In this document: piece by piece, positions 39,667 through 53,021 of the stretch | Position numbering within the stretch: the stretch's first letter is position 1 | Layout: each line of letters begins with the position of its first letter | Notes under the pieces: generated by a model | The model's database searches: none | What the model saw: the letters and a program-made list of their open reading frames with translations, nothing else | What the model was told of the DNA's origin: nothing | Assembly: GCA_009823395.1 (NCBI GenBank) | Contig: CM020505.1 | Coordinates: forward strand, 7,934,129 to 7,998,128 | Length of the DNA stretch: 64,000 nucleotides | Direction: 5' to 3' | DNA from: Thamnaconus septentrionalis | Lineage: Eukaryota > Chordata > Actinopteri > Tetraodontiformes > Monacanthidae | Made by a program: the position numbers and the translations under genes

Positions 39667-42600
39667 GGCGATGGTGCAGGTCTTCCAATGTTATCATAAG
39701 GAGGAGCGAGGCTGCTCCAAATTGAGACCTAATTCTGGTGGAAACAGCCGGACAGGTGAAATAGGGCGATTGCCATGAAACACCTGGTGATTCATGGAGG
39801 AGGTGATGTGAGGCTACAGATGCTGTGGAGGTATCGATTTTCCTGCTCAATAATCTACCGCGAATAGAGTTTTCAAAGTCAAACAGACACCGAACTCGTA
39901 CGTCAAATGCAGGGTCAGCAGGCAGGGGGCGATCCACGCTATAAAAATACATACATGCTGAAGAAAACTTATTGTTGTTGGAATTCTTACCTAACTTCTG
40001 TTTCCACTGTCAATGAATATTTAATTCACCGTCAATGGGTCTGACCTGGTAGCTCGTCGCAGCCGCATTCAGGGACCTTCACAATGTGAAGACTTTGAAT
40101 AATTCTGCTTTTATACACACTTCTGTCATGCTGAGGCCTTATCTCGTCAGAAGAATATTGCAGTTCAATGGAGTTCATTTGCAATTGCCTAATGGGGGTC
40201 GGGCAGAAGGGGAGGGAATGGATAAAAACATTTCTGTGGGTTTTTTTTTTTTTTTTACTTACATCCCTCCATTTTTTCAAAACGTGATGAAATCTGTGAG
40301 AAAATGTTTGAGGCGCTCGGTGTACCGTCCTCTCTGACTCTGCCTCATCCATCCATTCAGCACCTCTCTGGCTTCACTGTCTGAATGTCTAACTCTGCTG
40401 CAGCCTCACACTTTTAATCTTTAACACATCAGTGCTTTCCAAGGAAAGGATGCAGCCTATTTGTATTAAATTCTGCCTGTGGCCCGCGACAGTGGCGCCG
40501 GTGCCTATTTCTGGAGTTGTTTTGACACTTTGCTCCTGGCAACTTTTTTTTTTTTTTTGCGTAAGGGGACGTGGGGTGTTAAACCAGAGCTTTAAATGAA
40601 CGAACCTGCGTGCATCTTGATTTGCGCTCAGGCTACGTGCGCTGATCTCACCTGTGCACCCGAGAGATGTAAGTAATACGACATTAGACAGCCGCTTTAT
40701 GCATAAGTTAGGAGCGTGATAAAGTTTTTAGTCACAGTACAATGGTATTAATGCATCACACTGAAGCTAACTGCTGCTCTAGCAAAGGTTTGCACTCTGT
40801 TCGGATAGTGGAAGCAGGTTACTCTTATCAGTCCTTAAAAAAAAAAAAACCCTCCCCCAAAAAACGATCCATCGATTGACCTCTAAATCAAATACTTCTG
40901 CAACTCAATGGAGCAAGATCCAAAGTGACCCTGAAGTTAAACTAACATTTCTTTTCAACCGTTTCCAGCCAAAAAAAGGTGAAGATTGTAAGCAGGATTA
41001 GGAAACATCACATTTTTATGTTGCCCTCGCTTGTTTTTGTTGGTGCAATAGCAGAACAATCATTTCTTTTATCATTTCATATTCCATATACATAAAGATA
41101 GGTGCAATAGTGTTCTTCTGGTTGCACAACATAATCATGAGCATTATATCATTATCATTACAGTAGGTCTGCAGCTCTTAAAGCTGAAAACTGTAAATCT
41201 GGAACATTACAACTAATTACGAACACAGGGACATTTTCTTCCACTAAAGTAACACTTTTCTCTTTCTGTACAATTTCCAATTTATCATCATCTGATCCCT
41301 GTACTGGTGGTTCATAGAACCAAAGAGTAATGCTCTTTTTATTGCTTAGGCCAAAATACATTTCCAGAGGAGATCTGTTACAATTATTTCACGTGATGTT
41401 TAAATGCCCGTTCAGTAAGTTTGTTAAAGCTTAATTATGATGTTTACCAACCGACTTTGTCCTTGCGTAGCGACGACGGCAGCAGATGTGTGCAGAATCA
41501 GAGATGAGCGCTCGTCTTGATTACAGCTAATCGTGGTGCTGTGCGTTGAGAGAGAGAACGCGGCTCGAGCGCTGGAGTGCACTGCGATCGCAACAAAGCC
41601 TTTCCACAATCAGATGTCTGGTTTGGCTTCGCTGTTGTCAACACAAACTCGTACGCGCTTATGTATGTCCGGGCGCATGTCAGGGCTTCCTGGATCTAAT
41701 GCAGATCATACTCTAAAACCGCGGCTGTAGCGAGAGCGAGTGGAATTCAAAGACTGTGGATCGTCAAGGTAAGATCCCGCTACAAAGCCACACAAGCAGC
41801 AGCAGTAGCAAAGGTCGCTGAATCTGTAGCTATGCAATATCAGCTGCATGAGAAAGAAAAATATATCACCAAACACACCTGTTGGACTCATCTTGTGTTG
41901 AAATCCCAGCAGGAAAAAACAACAGAAAAAATCTAAACACTACAAATTAGGAGCAAAAAGTATTAGGTTGTTTAAAATACTTCATTCTTGTGTATATATG
42001 TTGGGATTTGCTTCCTTAATTTCCCTCTTGTGATAATTTCAAGAGGAACAAAGAGGGAAGTCAGTCCTGTTAAGCGAGCATGTGGGCCTATAGCGAAAGT
42101 TGTGTCTCTTAAACCTAAGAGCCAAACTCCGCCTTTGCACGACTCCGGAGAGGCAAAAAAACAGTGCGCGCATGTCATTTTATGTAGAGAAAAGCAGCCA
42201 GAGACTACTTCTTATTGTTACGGACTACAACTGGGATATTAAATGAAAAAAAAAGAGGAAGGGAAAAAAAGCCAGTGCAGGAGACAAGAGGATGGAAATG
42301 AGAGGGCGAAAGGAGAGCTGAGGGGAGAAACAAAAAAAAAAAAAAATTTCATCACAAAGCAAAAGAAGACGAGAGGTGAGCAGAGTGTGAGGAGAGGAGC
42401 GGCAGAGTTGACTGGAGAGGGAAGGAGAGCAGACAATCCCTAGAATACCAAGCACTCCACTGGCCGAGAGAGGGGAAGGAGAGAGGAGGGGAGGGCTTGC
42501 GGTGAAAGATGGAGAGCATCCGCAGAATACCAAAGAGCGGATAAACGCTTGGAGGCTTTTCAAGTCATTCCCACATTAATTCCAACGTCGCCGCTCGTTA

Positions 42601-45600
42601 AAAATAGCGGTGCATTTGTTTGAACCCTAGCGCCGCTTGTTCCACAAGGCTGCATTGTTACCTGCTTGGAAAACATCAACACTTGTAAATTCACATGTGT
42701 ATGCGCAGTTTGTTTTTGCACGCAATTTGTCTTTTATTCACAAATGTTCCAGCTGTGGAGCAGCTGGGTGGTCTGAGCGGGGAGCACAGAATGTGAAACT
42801 GATAGTAAGAAAAGAAAGAAAGAGAACTGACTCTTCCAATCATGCCCGCTTGGCTGAACTTGTACCTTCTCCCAAGATGCATTCTGCTTGAGAAGTGCCC
42901 AAAAATAGAACGCGCCGCTCGGGCGCGCGCCGCTCATACATATATACCTTCAGAGGCAGCTACGTCTCCCTGGGGTTCACACTGAGACAAATGCACGGCA
43001 GACAGGCCGCAGACGCGTTGTCCCACCTGAACCAATCGTCTCTCGTTAGCGACACGGAGAGCGAGAAATAGCGAGGCTGTGACATTAAAGGAGGTAAATA
43101 ACAGCCTGCACAAGCCGCATTCCACCACCTTTTGGGACATGTTGTGTAACCAAGAACTCAGACTGGCAAGATTTGCAGCTTTACTGTACCCTGTATATTC
43201 CACACAGGGCTCAACAACTCTTGATGTTTTTCACTTTTTTTCTTTTTTGCTGATTTTTGTTTATAACCATAAACCTTCAAAGGCAGAGGAAATGAAAGTG
43301 GGGAAAAAAAAAAAATCCCCCCTCAAATCTATTTGCATGTAAAATTGGGGTCTGTTTGGTAAAATGTACTGAGATGATGACGATGGAAGTTGTTCCATCC
43401 TCACCTGTTAGCGACACTGTACTGCGATTTGAAGGAGGGAGTAATTGCGCCTTAATGACTGCATGGCATTTACGCGTATCCAGCTTCTGCTCTTAATCAC
43501 GGCAAAGTATTTGTTGTTTGTTTCACGTCACTTTCCGTGCCGCCCGCCAACGACACGACCCCACACTCGCCTGTGTTCTCGGCTGCTTATTAAATGCTCT
43601 CTCTTCTCCTCGGCATCAAGCTGTGCGCTTTAAAAAAACAACAACAAAAAAAAAACCCTCTGTAACCAACCTCTCTGTAGTCTCTTTCTCCTCATTTTCC
43701 CCCCAACAATTTCATCCACTTTGTCATTTCAGGTTAGCTGGTCCACAGCGCCATGGCTGCGGGGCAACCTTGTGCCTTTTAGAGTGCCTACTGAGTGTGT
43801 TAGTAGTAAAGGAGCGGTGGTGGTGGTGGTGGTGGGGTGGGGGCGGGTAGCAGAAAAAAAGCGCAGCAACACAAAAAAGACGAGTGTTACTTGTGGGAAC
43901 AGCCAAACAGATGGCAGCCAGTTGCTTTATTTTCTGCAGCTGCGTCTCAGAGAGAGGTCAGCGTCACGTTCTCGTGTCACCGCCGTGTCGAGGCCGCCGT
44001 CGATCGCCCTGCTTTTCAGTATCTGAGCCATAAACGGCAAAATAAAGTCGAGAGGACGATGTCTGCCTCTTCTTTAGTTCTCCATTCCATAGTTGCTGCC
44101 GCTGTCGGCCTCTCAGCTGCTCTCCTCCACGAACCATGAGTCAGTCTGTAGACTGTGTATGTGAAGCAGCAGCAGCGGCTGGGGGGTGTGAGGTGTGTGT
44201 GTAGGCAGAAGTTGTCTACCTTCTCTATTGTAGCACTCCTGATCCTGGCGTAGGGGTGGGGATCCAAAGGGTAAAAAAAAACAACAAATGCATGAATTAA
44301 TTGTATGGAGTCCCAGCAAGCAAAGCAAGCCGGAGTATTGATTTATTCTCTATTGTGGACACACAGTTAAATATAAATACAGCGAAGGGAGCCATGCTGC
44401 CTGTGCATCTCATGCCTCTCTATCACTTTGATCTCTTCCACAGACCTAATGTAATATGTCAGCTACTGCACTTCCCTCTCCTCTTTTCTACTCTAACCTC
44501 TAATCTGCTCGACTTCCTTCCGCCCTGCTTGTCTCGAGCGCCTTCTCCACTTCACCTGACTCTACTCTACTCCCATCGAGCCGAGCCAACTTCAAATCAT
44601 TGCTGCGTGGTCTACAAAGTGGACACACTCTGGTAGCTGTTTGTTTTTGTACTATATGTTCCAGACAGATCTGGGGAGGAGGGGAACATGTGAGCACAAC
44701 AGTTTCTGACAGTTGTGGTTTGCCATGAAAATTGACAGTGGCAGCTATTTTTATTTATTTTTTACATTTGCCAGATAACATAACTCAAAAAGACAAACAT
44801 TCAGGGTGCAGAGTTCAAAAATAGTTATTTCATTCATTCTTTTTGTTAGTAGACCATCATACTGGCCCTCCCCAAGAAGACGTGTGTTGTTCGTGGATTG
44901 TCTTGCGTCGATATATTGGGAGTTGTTTGTTTAATTTAACGAGGAGTTCATGTTTTCGCCATCACAGAGTTTCTTAAGTTGCACTCACACCTGTTTTAGG
45001 ACACACCATTACTTTTGACGACAATTATTTTGACGCCATATTTCTCATTTCAACAACAAACAGGACTGCTGTTAGAAAAATGGTCCATAAGATTACATCA
45101 TGCATTACAACGCAGTCATATTTTGCATTTTAAGATGTGTTCTTTTTGTGATGGAAAATGTTTGTAATACTTTTGTTTAACCGTGTTTGGAGTCGTGAGC
45201 CCACGAATCACAACTCTTTTGTCAGTTGCTAATATACAGTAACCGAAGTAATAGTAGATGTTAAGTCTAATTCAGCAGTTTACGCAGTGGCATGACAGTG
45301 TCTCTTGTTGATTTTTCCAAAATTGTATAATTTGCATTCAACTTTTCTTCCTCTTTGGATCAAGGTGGCTGGGTTACAGGCTCCATGTAGGCTAAACAAT
45401 TTGAACAGTGCCCAAATGTAAATGTGATTTTTGAAGTCAGTACTCTCTTGGGAAATTTGAGTTCCTGCCACAAATAATCTCACCCACAGTGGTGGTAAAA
45501 AAAAAAAAACATAATAATAAATGTCCTTGGGGAAGATAACAGTCTGTAAAAGTTTGCATAAGACAAATGGCGTTTGAAGCAAGATGATCTGTGCCTTTTT

Positions 45601-48600
45601 ATTTGGTCTGACATTAACAAGTCATTACCCTGTTCCTGAGGGTCCAAGCGTTCATCACGAGAGGTGGCCCATCACGAGGGACCTGCTGTTGCACACACAT
45701 ATTGCATACATGATATGTTTACATATTACATGTAGCTGCACACATGACCAGAGTCCCTGTTACACTGCAACTCGGTGTAATGTTTGCTTTTCTTCAAGGC
45801 TCTGACAAGTCAAAGTGCAAAAATATAGACACATTAAAAACATGGGCTGAAAACATGTTTTCAAAAAACACACACACATTTCCCGATAGACATTGCATTT
45901 AATACATTTACTGTAAGATTTTAACTTGGAAGGATGTGATAAAGCAAAAAAATATTTTTTCATAAAAGCCCGACATTTCTTCTTCTTTTCTTTTTTTCCA
46001 AAGTTGCCAACCAGTTTGAATGAAACAGCCGCCAGTGCAGCATCCAAACTAATCTCTCTTTGGCTGTCTTTTGTCATTTAAAAATCTCTGTCTTTTTGTG
46101 AAGCCACGAATCCGCTAAAATACCAGATTTTTCTCGGGTCGTGCCATTTCCAATGAACAATATGAGTGAAATTATTTGCAGGGAATAATAAAAGACCGCT
46201 ATAACTCAGCAGAACAATGCTGCCGTGGCCATAATCGCCTTGAAAATGTTAACGCATTGTTCAAGCAGCGTTTGGACATCCGGCCACGGCAGACAGGCAG
46301 TATGCAAGGTGTCACGGGAGCGCTAAGCATGTCCTGACATGGGCCAGTTGGAGCGAAAGACATGAGACAGATGGATTTGGCAAGCACAGCCACTTCCGTC
46401 CAGGCTTGTAGGGGAAGAAATTTATGAATCTTTGGCTCAAGAACTTATTGGTGCCAGCGATTGCCAGCTCTGTGCGCAAGGAGTCACAAACTGTAAACAT
46501 TATTTCACCTCTGGTGTCTTCAAGGCCTGTAAATAATAACAGTTTAAGAGCGACCCATTTTTTTTAAACATGTTCCACTGGGCGGCCTTTCCAGCCGCTG
46601 TGCTTCACACGTGCGCTCGTCGCCGTAATTATTAACTTGAACCATGCGAGCCCAGCTGTTTGCCCATTTCCTCCCCTCGTGCACCTCATATTTACAATGC
46701 AGCCACGTAAACGGCCACAGTTATTGTCATCTAAATCAGATTTCATCATCGTGTGTGGTTTCATGATGTGTTTAACCAGTGGGACTGAGTGGCGTGTCAG
46801 TAAACCGTGGCGAAAAACAAGATTATGCGTTAATAGCCGTCGGTCGGCGGCGTGCTGAAAGCTGACAGTCCTCCCTGTGAACTCTCAGGAGAGGTGTATC
46901 ATTTTTCTTCAGCGCAGAGTTCCGCCTCTCCTGCCTGCAGTTTCATCCGATTGCCTTAATAAAATTCCCCGCAGTGAATCTGAACTGTCTTCCTTGGCTC
47001 CGGAGCGCAGGGATTGTGTGCACCCCTGTTCATTAGTGAACACAAATGTTTATAAATGAGCAGGACTGTGCAGTGCTTCAAACGAGCACATTTTGGAAGG
47101 TGAAATTGAGGCGGGCCAAGAACTGTTTCAGAACTCTCACTAATTGTTTGGCAGTGTTTTTGGTATTGTTTTATTACAATTATTTCTATTTATGGTTATT
47201 TATTGCCATCAGAAAAGAAAAGAAAATGGGCCGTGGATTCCACGCTGGGCTGTTTCTCTCTTTTTATTTTTTTGGCAGGCAACCTTCTGGCTGAGTGCTG
47301 CAATTTATTGCTTGTCTGCTGCAGCTCAGCAGTTGAGGTGTTAACGTTACTCTGGCAGAGGGGACTGCACTTAGTCCATGCATGCGCTGGAATTTTTTTT
47401 TTGACTAGTAGGGTGCATTTCCGCAGCATATGTACATTATTATATATGCACATTGTAAAATAGTACTGACAATTTGCTGGGATGCTTCGCGGCAAAGTGT
47501 TGTGTGGGGTAAAACCGTAGTTTGGGTTTACTTGTTGGTACTTCAAATAACTCTTTGGTTTTCAATGCAAGCTAATTTTTTTTTTTGATGAAATTTGGCA
47601 TTTTTGGAACCTTTATATGGTGTGTTGGTTGAACATACAAACGTAAATGTTTTATTTAATGAATATTGTAGTTTGTCGTTGTTGTTGTTGGCTGCAGGGA
47701 AACAGACTGTTGCCATTCAGTGTGAAGACTTTACGGAGATGAGCAGCACACAAGCAAGTGATGGCAAGAGTTTTTATTTTTGGTAACCCAAGATACTCTC
47801 ACAAATGACTTTTCTCGGTATATATTAGAATAAATAATTCATTATCCCCTCTTGCTTTTTGATAATATTTCCCTTCCTCCCGACTCCCCACTGGTTCCTT
47901 CACTTTTTTTGTCTTCCTCAGGAGTCGTTCCCGTTCCGACTCTGACAACGCTGACTGCAGCAGCGTGTTGTCCGTCGGTCACGATGCGCTCAGGCGTACG
48001 CTCAGGCGTGCACTCGCATGTAGAGAAGACGTGGAGCGTTTTACCTCCTTCGCCGTCTTTGCCGGCGTCTCTTTCGCTCTGTGTCTTTATAACTCGGAGG
48101 CCAGTTCGCAAAGCAGACAGTCGGACGACAGTCCTGACAGCCCAAGTTGACGACCCGTCAGAACCACCTGAAGTGACAGATGGCTCAGTGTTGATGCGCA
48201 GGGTTTATTTATTCAGTTTTTTTCTTTTTTCCTGTTCTTGTTCACGTTAATGATGTGCCTGCGTGGGGAATTCCGACAAGCCTCACACTCCACAACAATC
48301 TGACAGATTTCCCTCTTCTTCGTGGATGGTATCCTCACATATGTGAGTGAATGCGACTCAGGCTGTTTGTGTTTGACAAATATAGTTCTTTTCTGGAGGA
48401 ATTAGCATTTTTTAAATTTGTTTGTTTTTTTATCGACAGTGTACATTAATTCTACAGTAACTGAATAACTCAAAAAGATGCTGAAAGCGGGTAGGAGTGG
48501 AGGGAGGATGGGGGGGCGTCTGACTTTGATGTTTGTTTGTATAGTGACAAATATGTATTAGAGTTGCATTGACGGTAGCGGTTGATTTGCATTTCCTGTC

Positions 48601-49004
48601 CTGGGCTTTAGAAATACACACAACACCATAGGAGATACACTTGAGACAAAACAAACCGACAATTCCTCAATAAATAGATTTACAACGCAAACTCAGAACT
48701 CCTGGTGAAAAAAAACAAAAAAAACCCAAAAACGTTCATCCAACAGCTACAACGTGTCGTTATATACAGGGATGCGAATCTTGCGCAACCCGAGTCGATT
48801 GAGCCGTTTAGGGCCTCAGTTCTGAATTCAGGCCAACGTGTGCCACAGTGATTTGTTATAAATGTGTAACGAGCCAGCGGGCCGATCTGATCAACCTTCA
48901 AGTTGAATGACGGCTAAACAGTGAGAAAATAGCTTCACCCTGCTATTTACTTTTGGACACGTCAGGCGGTTTGTTTGCTGTATTTGCCCAACTGAGAGGA
49001 TAAG

Positions 49005-49007
<3 letters not shown>
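39665..49007. other. Intronic DNA, no gene seen
   Basis: Unique-looking non-coding DNA. It has purine-rich stretches (42243-42500, mostly A/G) and a short GC palindromic patch GCGCGCGCC near 42923. No Sushi or CUB exon was recognised. Confidence 0.6.
43815..43850 (+). other. (GGT)n and G-run tract, quadruplex-prone
   Basis: Seven or so GGT units followed by GGGGTGGGGGCGGG on the plus strand. Confidence 0.85.

Positions 49008-49051
<44 letters not shown>
49008..49051. repeat. (GT)n microsatellite
   Basis: Pure GT alternation. A second, interrupted CA array follows at 49143-49190. Confidence 0.95.
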
Positions 49052-49052
<1 letters not shown>

Positions 49053-49224
49053 ACGCGTGCAGTGGTCCGAGGAGAATGGGCAGACTGGTTGTAGACCAGG
49101 GAAAAGCAGCGGGATCTCAAATAACCACTGGTTGAAACCAAGGTCACACACACACTCACACACACACTTACACATACACACACACACATATACATACTTA
49201 GAACTATTGGCCTGTCTTTTAAGC

Positions 49225-49272
49225 AAGCAGATATAACAAGGTGTCCCTAATAAAGTGGCCAGCAAGCGTAGA
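49225..49272 (+). repeat. Possible LINE/DNA-element 3' terminus relic
   Basis: AGGTGTCCCTAATAAAGTGG followed by CCAGCAAGCGTAGA resembles the terminal block GGTGT.CCTAATAAAGTGGCC.G.GAGTGTA found in fish interspersed repeats. Only the end survives, beside microsatellite DNA. Confidence 0.35.
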
Positions 49273-49463
49273 CTTTAAATCACACGTGTGCGGAAGGACA
49301 GACGGTGTTTCTGCATCTCACCTGCATCCTCCGAGCCAAGAAGTGGCTGCGAGCATCCCTGAGCTGCCGTCTTTCCGCCGCTGTGGACCATCTGCAGTGG
49401 TTCATTCGAGCATAGGCTCACTTCAGAACAAATGGTGAGGCAAGAAGCCAGCACGGTGCGTAC

Positions 49464-49516
49464 GTGTGTGTGTGTGTGTGCGTGCGTGCGTGTGTGTGCG
49501 TGGGTGTGTTTGCGCG
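49464..49516. repeat. (GT)n/(GCGT)n imperfect array
   Basis: GT alternation broken by GCGTGCGTGCGT and GCGTGGGTGTG units. Confidence 0.85.
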
Positions 49517-49608
49517 TGTGCGCCGAGGTCAATGGTTGAGCTGCTTACCTTCTGAGACACAGGTCGCCTCCTGCCCAACCAAATGTCGCTTTCTTTCACC
49601 ACCAGTGA

Positions 49609-49609
<1 letters not shown>

Positions 49610-49643
<34 letters not shown>

Positions 49644-49680
49644 CACACACACGCACACACACACTCACACACCTACACAC
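49610..49680. repeat. (CA)n microsatellite, interrupted
   Basis: Pure to 49642, then CA with AA, CG, CT and CTA interruptions. Confidence 0.93.
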
Positions 49681-50000
49681 AAACGCTGAGCGAGTGAGAG
49701 AGCGACTTTCACTCGTTTTGCCTAAGGCTGCAATGAGTGCATGAGCAGTCAAATTCTCTCCGTAACTCGAGTGCAGAACAAAATTCTCTGACCGCAACAG
49801 ACTCTCACAAACAATCGCACACACACACACACTCCGCAGAACCGCGTTCACACCGTTGCACCCACACTTTATGAGGGTGATCTGAACCCTGTTCTATTGG
49901 TTAGCTTGTGAAGTTGAGGCCCTTGATAGGCAGCTTTCATTTCTCAACCACAAAACACTCGAGGAACATTTTGGCCCCTGCGAAAATGTGGATTTGCATC

Positions 50001-50003
<3 letters not shown>

Positions 50004-50039
<36 letters not shown>
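50004..50039. repeat. (GT)18 microsatellite
   Basis: Uninterrupted GT alternation. Confidence 0.95.
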
Positions 50040-50040
<1 letters not shown>

Positions 50041-51469
50041 AGTGCAGTAACCAGACCAGCAGATTGCCAGCAGTCGCCTGGTTGTTTTCCGCCTGCTCAT
50101 GCAACAAATTCAATTCCAGGCAGTCAGCAAGCCAGCGATTTCTATCTATCTAAGAGTATTGCCACTGTGGCCAAAATGCGACTTCAGTCACTGAGGTGCT
50201 GGAGTCGAGTAAAAGCCCTTTGATTGTTCAAGTAAAGCAAATCTCGCAATGTTAAAATGCCTCAAGGGAGAAAAAAAAAGAAAGATTGTTGAGAGAGGAA
50301 AACCAGCTAATGGAATGTCTCATGGTTTTTGTTCTTATAATAGCTTGTTTATCACTTCAAGTCTTAGCCCATTCATTGAAGGAAGGATTGTCAACTTTCT
50401 TTTTTCTCCCCTACTTCTTTCTGGGAAGGAATAGTTTACATGCAATGGTAAGAATCTGACTAAAAGTGTTCCTTACATACTGCCGTCAATTGCTGTCTTT
50501 AAATTCAGTAGAGCAGTCTGAAGCATCAGGAGGTGACAAAAGAATCACTTCACTGTACTTTGATTTTATTGTGTTTAGCTGCTCTTTTAGTTTTTACTTG
50601 CACGTGCCGCTGCGGCGTTACAGTAAACAGTGCGGTTTAGATGAGGATAAAATCAAAATAAGGTGTGAACAATCGGCCTCAGCCAACGTCTGCTCTCTAC
50701 AGAGATGGCGTTGCTGTTAAGTCGTGGAAGTTAAAACGCGACCAAAACTAACTTCAGCATTACCCAGCGAGGGGACATATATTTGTAATGCAACATAACT
50801 TATTAAATTGCATTCCATGAATCATCCAGTGGCTTAAATTATTTGGAATAATTTATGTTGAACAAAGTGGTCTCCACACACACACGTGTGCTGTCCCACT
50901 CTCTTCCTGCTCAAACAAAAGCTGGAGAGAGAATTTTGCTCCGTTGTTTTTTATTGTTATTGTTTATTGGTTAGATTCTTGCGTTTTCCCCCTCTGAGAA
51001 CAACAACATCCTTCCCATTTGGTAAAAGCTCGTTGGTCTTCTGGCTGGGTCGAGTGCGGGACATCGGCGTAATGACAGCCCACTAGTCTGCTTCTTCACC
51101 TGGTGACCTTCATCGACATTTTGCTCCGCGCTATCGGAGAGAAGTGACGTCCGATGTAAAAACGTGTTTCACCCCGCAAGTGTTTAAAATTCCAAACAGC
51201 CCGACCAAATGAAGCTCTTCCATTTGTGCCATTTTGTGTCTTATGCGCACTGATTGTTAAAGTTCCTGTCTCCATGCGCTGAGCGTCTCCTCGGGGTCGG
51301 AGACACGGAAGGAAATGCGGCATGAGGGAGGTGTCGGGCGGGGGAGGGGAAGGGGGGGATTATTTAAGCTTGTAAAAATCAAATATTGTAACGTTCTCTC
51401 CTGTTTGACAAATCCACGCTAAGACAAAGAAGCAAAATTCAACTTGTCATTGTCTGCCACCCTGATGAA

Positions 51470-51860
51470 TACCAGCCAGCCCTCTGTGGCGTCGGCGGCT
51501 GAGAGGAATATTAATGGCTGCGCGGCGGCGCGAGAGTAGCCGAGCGGCGCCCAGGATTCCTCCCGACTCGGATGTGGAAGGTGGTGGAGGTCAGCTATCA
51601 AGTGCTCCGCTGCAGACGTCAACTCTATTTTAGCTGAATCTCAACGTCGCGCCTCCCGTCTCAATTATTTAGCCGCACGGCTGGGTGAAAAGCAGCGCGG
51701 GCCAGGTGGGCAGCGAGGCCGAGGGCGCCGCGCTAAGTGTCGGATGCCGCAGGTCCTGGACGGCCATCAGGAGGCGACACGTGAGACCACCGGCGCGAAC
51801 AAAGTGACGGCGCGTCGGATCAGAAGAATGAGGAGGACTCGTCACGTGGCCGCCGTGACC
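51470..51860. promoter_or_regulatory. CpG-rich block, possible internal CpG island
   Basis: Roughly 40 CpG by eye within about 350 bp, including GCGCGGCGGCGCGAG, GAGGGCGCCGCGC and GACGGCGCGTCGG, flanked by AT-rich intron. It could drive a shorter csmd1 transcript or an intronic RNA, but no ORF in it is convincing. Confidence 0.45.
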
Positions 51861-52552
51861 TCCTGAAGAAGAAACCAAATCCAAGAGAGGCTAATAAATG
51901 TTATTACGTATGCATGGGAGGTGTTAATATTAATGGCCATGTTACTGTGAGACTTTCGATATTCAGAGTGCAGCTCGGGGGCCAGCGTGCAACGGCGGCG
52001 GTCTGCACAACACCTCGCCTGCGACGTCACCTGTTCTCATACTTGTGGTTCTGCTGACGGATCGAGGAATGATGCCGTGTGCAAAAATAATAACAAACAA
52101 ATGAAATTTAAAAAAAAAGCCCAAGTTTAGCGACGACCGGGTTGGCTTTTGGCAGTGCACCTTTAATCTTTCATTTCTGCGCGCCCAGTCAAGTGGCAGC
52201 AAGAGTCAGAACGGCACTTTCTCTCTTGTACCTGGGCCCTGCAGAGCTGCAAGGTGAGCTTTTATGTCGGCTGCAGCTCAGGAAACCGCAGGAAAAGGCC
52301 ATTACGCTCCAACAGCCACTGTTCAACGCCGGCATGCACGCCCAGAATTTGTTCCTCTGGTTGGAATTATTTTATTCTATAATTACCCTTGTTGTTTTTT
52401 TTACCCCATCAGAATGTTTCATCTGAATTTAGCAATCCCAACATTTTTTATATATATTCCTCTTTTCCCCTCCCCTCGTATTTTTGTCTTCCTCTCTCAC
52501 TTTCTCTGCTATCCTCAAGTCTGATGTGTCTGTCAGGGTCTTAGCAAAATCA

Positions 52553-52558
52553 AGTGTG

Positions 52559-52592
<34 letters not shown>
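52553..52592. repeat. (GT)n microsatellite
   Basis: GT alternation with one GCGT interruption. A smaller GT array lies at 52715-52745. Confidence 0.93.
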
Positions 52593-52593
<1 letters not shown>

Positions 52594-52947
52594 TCTATCT
52601 TGTGGAGCCAGCCTTGTGTTAATCTGACGTGCTTGGTTGACGTTCTTTACTTGAAAACTTTGCATGACTCCATGACAATCTCTGCTTAAGCTGAAAGGCA
52701 GGACAAAACCTTTGTGCGTGTGTGTGTGTGTATGTGTGTGTGTGTTCTGCTAGAAGAAGAGAAAAAGCATGAGGAAAAAGGGAAGGAATTCAAACAGGCA
52801 AGAGTGAAGGGCAGGAGGCAAAGGAGTGAGAGAGAGGGCAATGCAACTATAATGTGACTGTTACAAAAAAAAAGGAGACAAAAAAGGCTTTGGATTTATA
52901 TGTGAGCGTTTGAGGGTTTAATCTAGGCCACCGAGGGATCAAACCTA

Positions 52948-52951
<4 letters not shown>

Positions 52952-53020
<69 letters not shown>
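52952..53020. repeat. (CT)n microsatellite
   Basis: CT tract with one GT interruption near 53011, then CACACACAC. It is polypyrimidine and mirror-symmetric. Confidence 0.95.

Positions 53021-53021
<1 letters not shown>

Noticed and set aside
50640..50700. Possible Sushi exon from DEDKIKIRCEQ resembling GDKIRYSC
   Set aside because: No Cys-Gly-Asn-Pro start, no Gly/Trp hallmark residues and no matching splice sites. Chance similarity.
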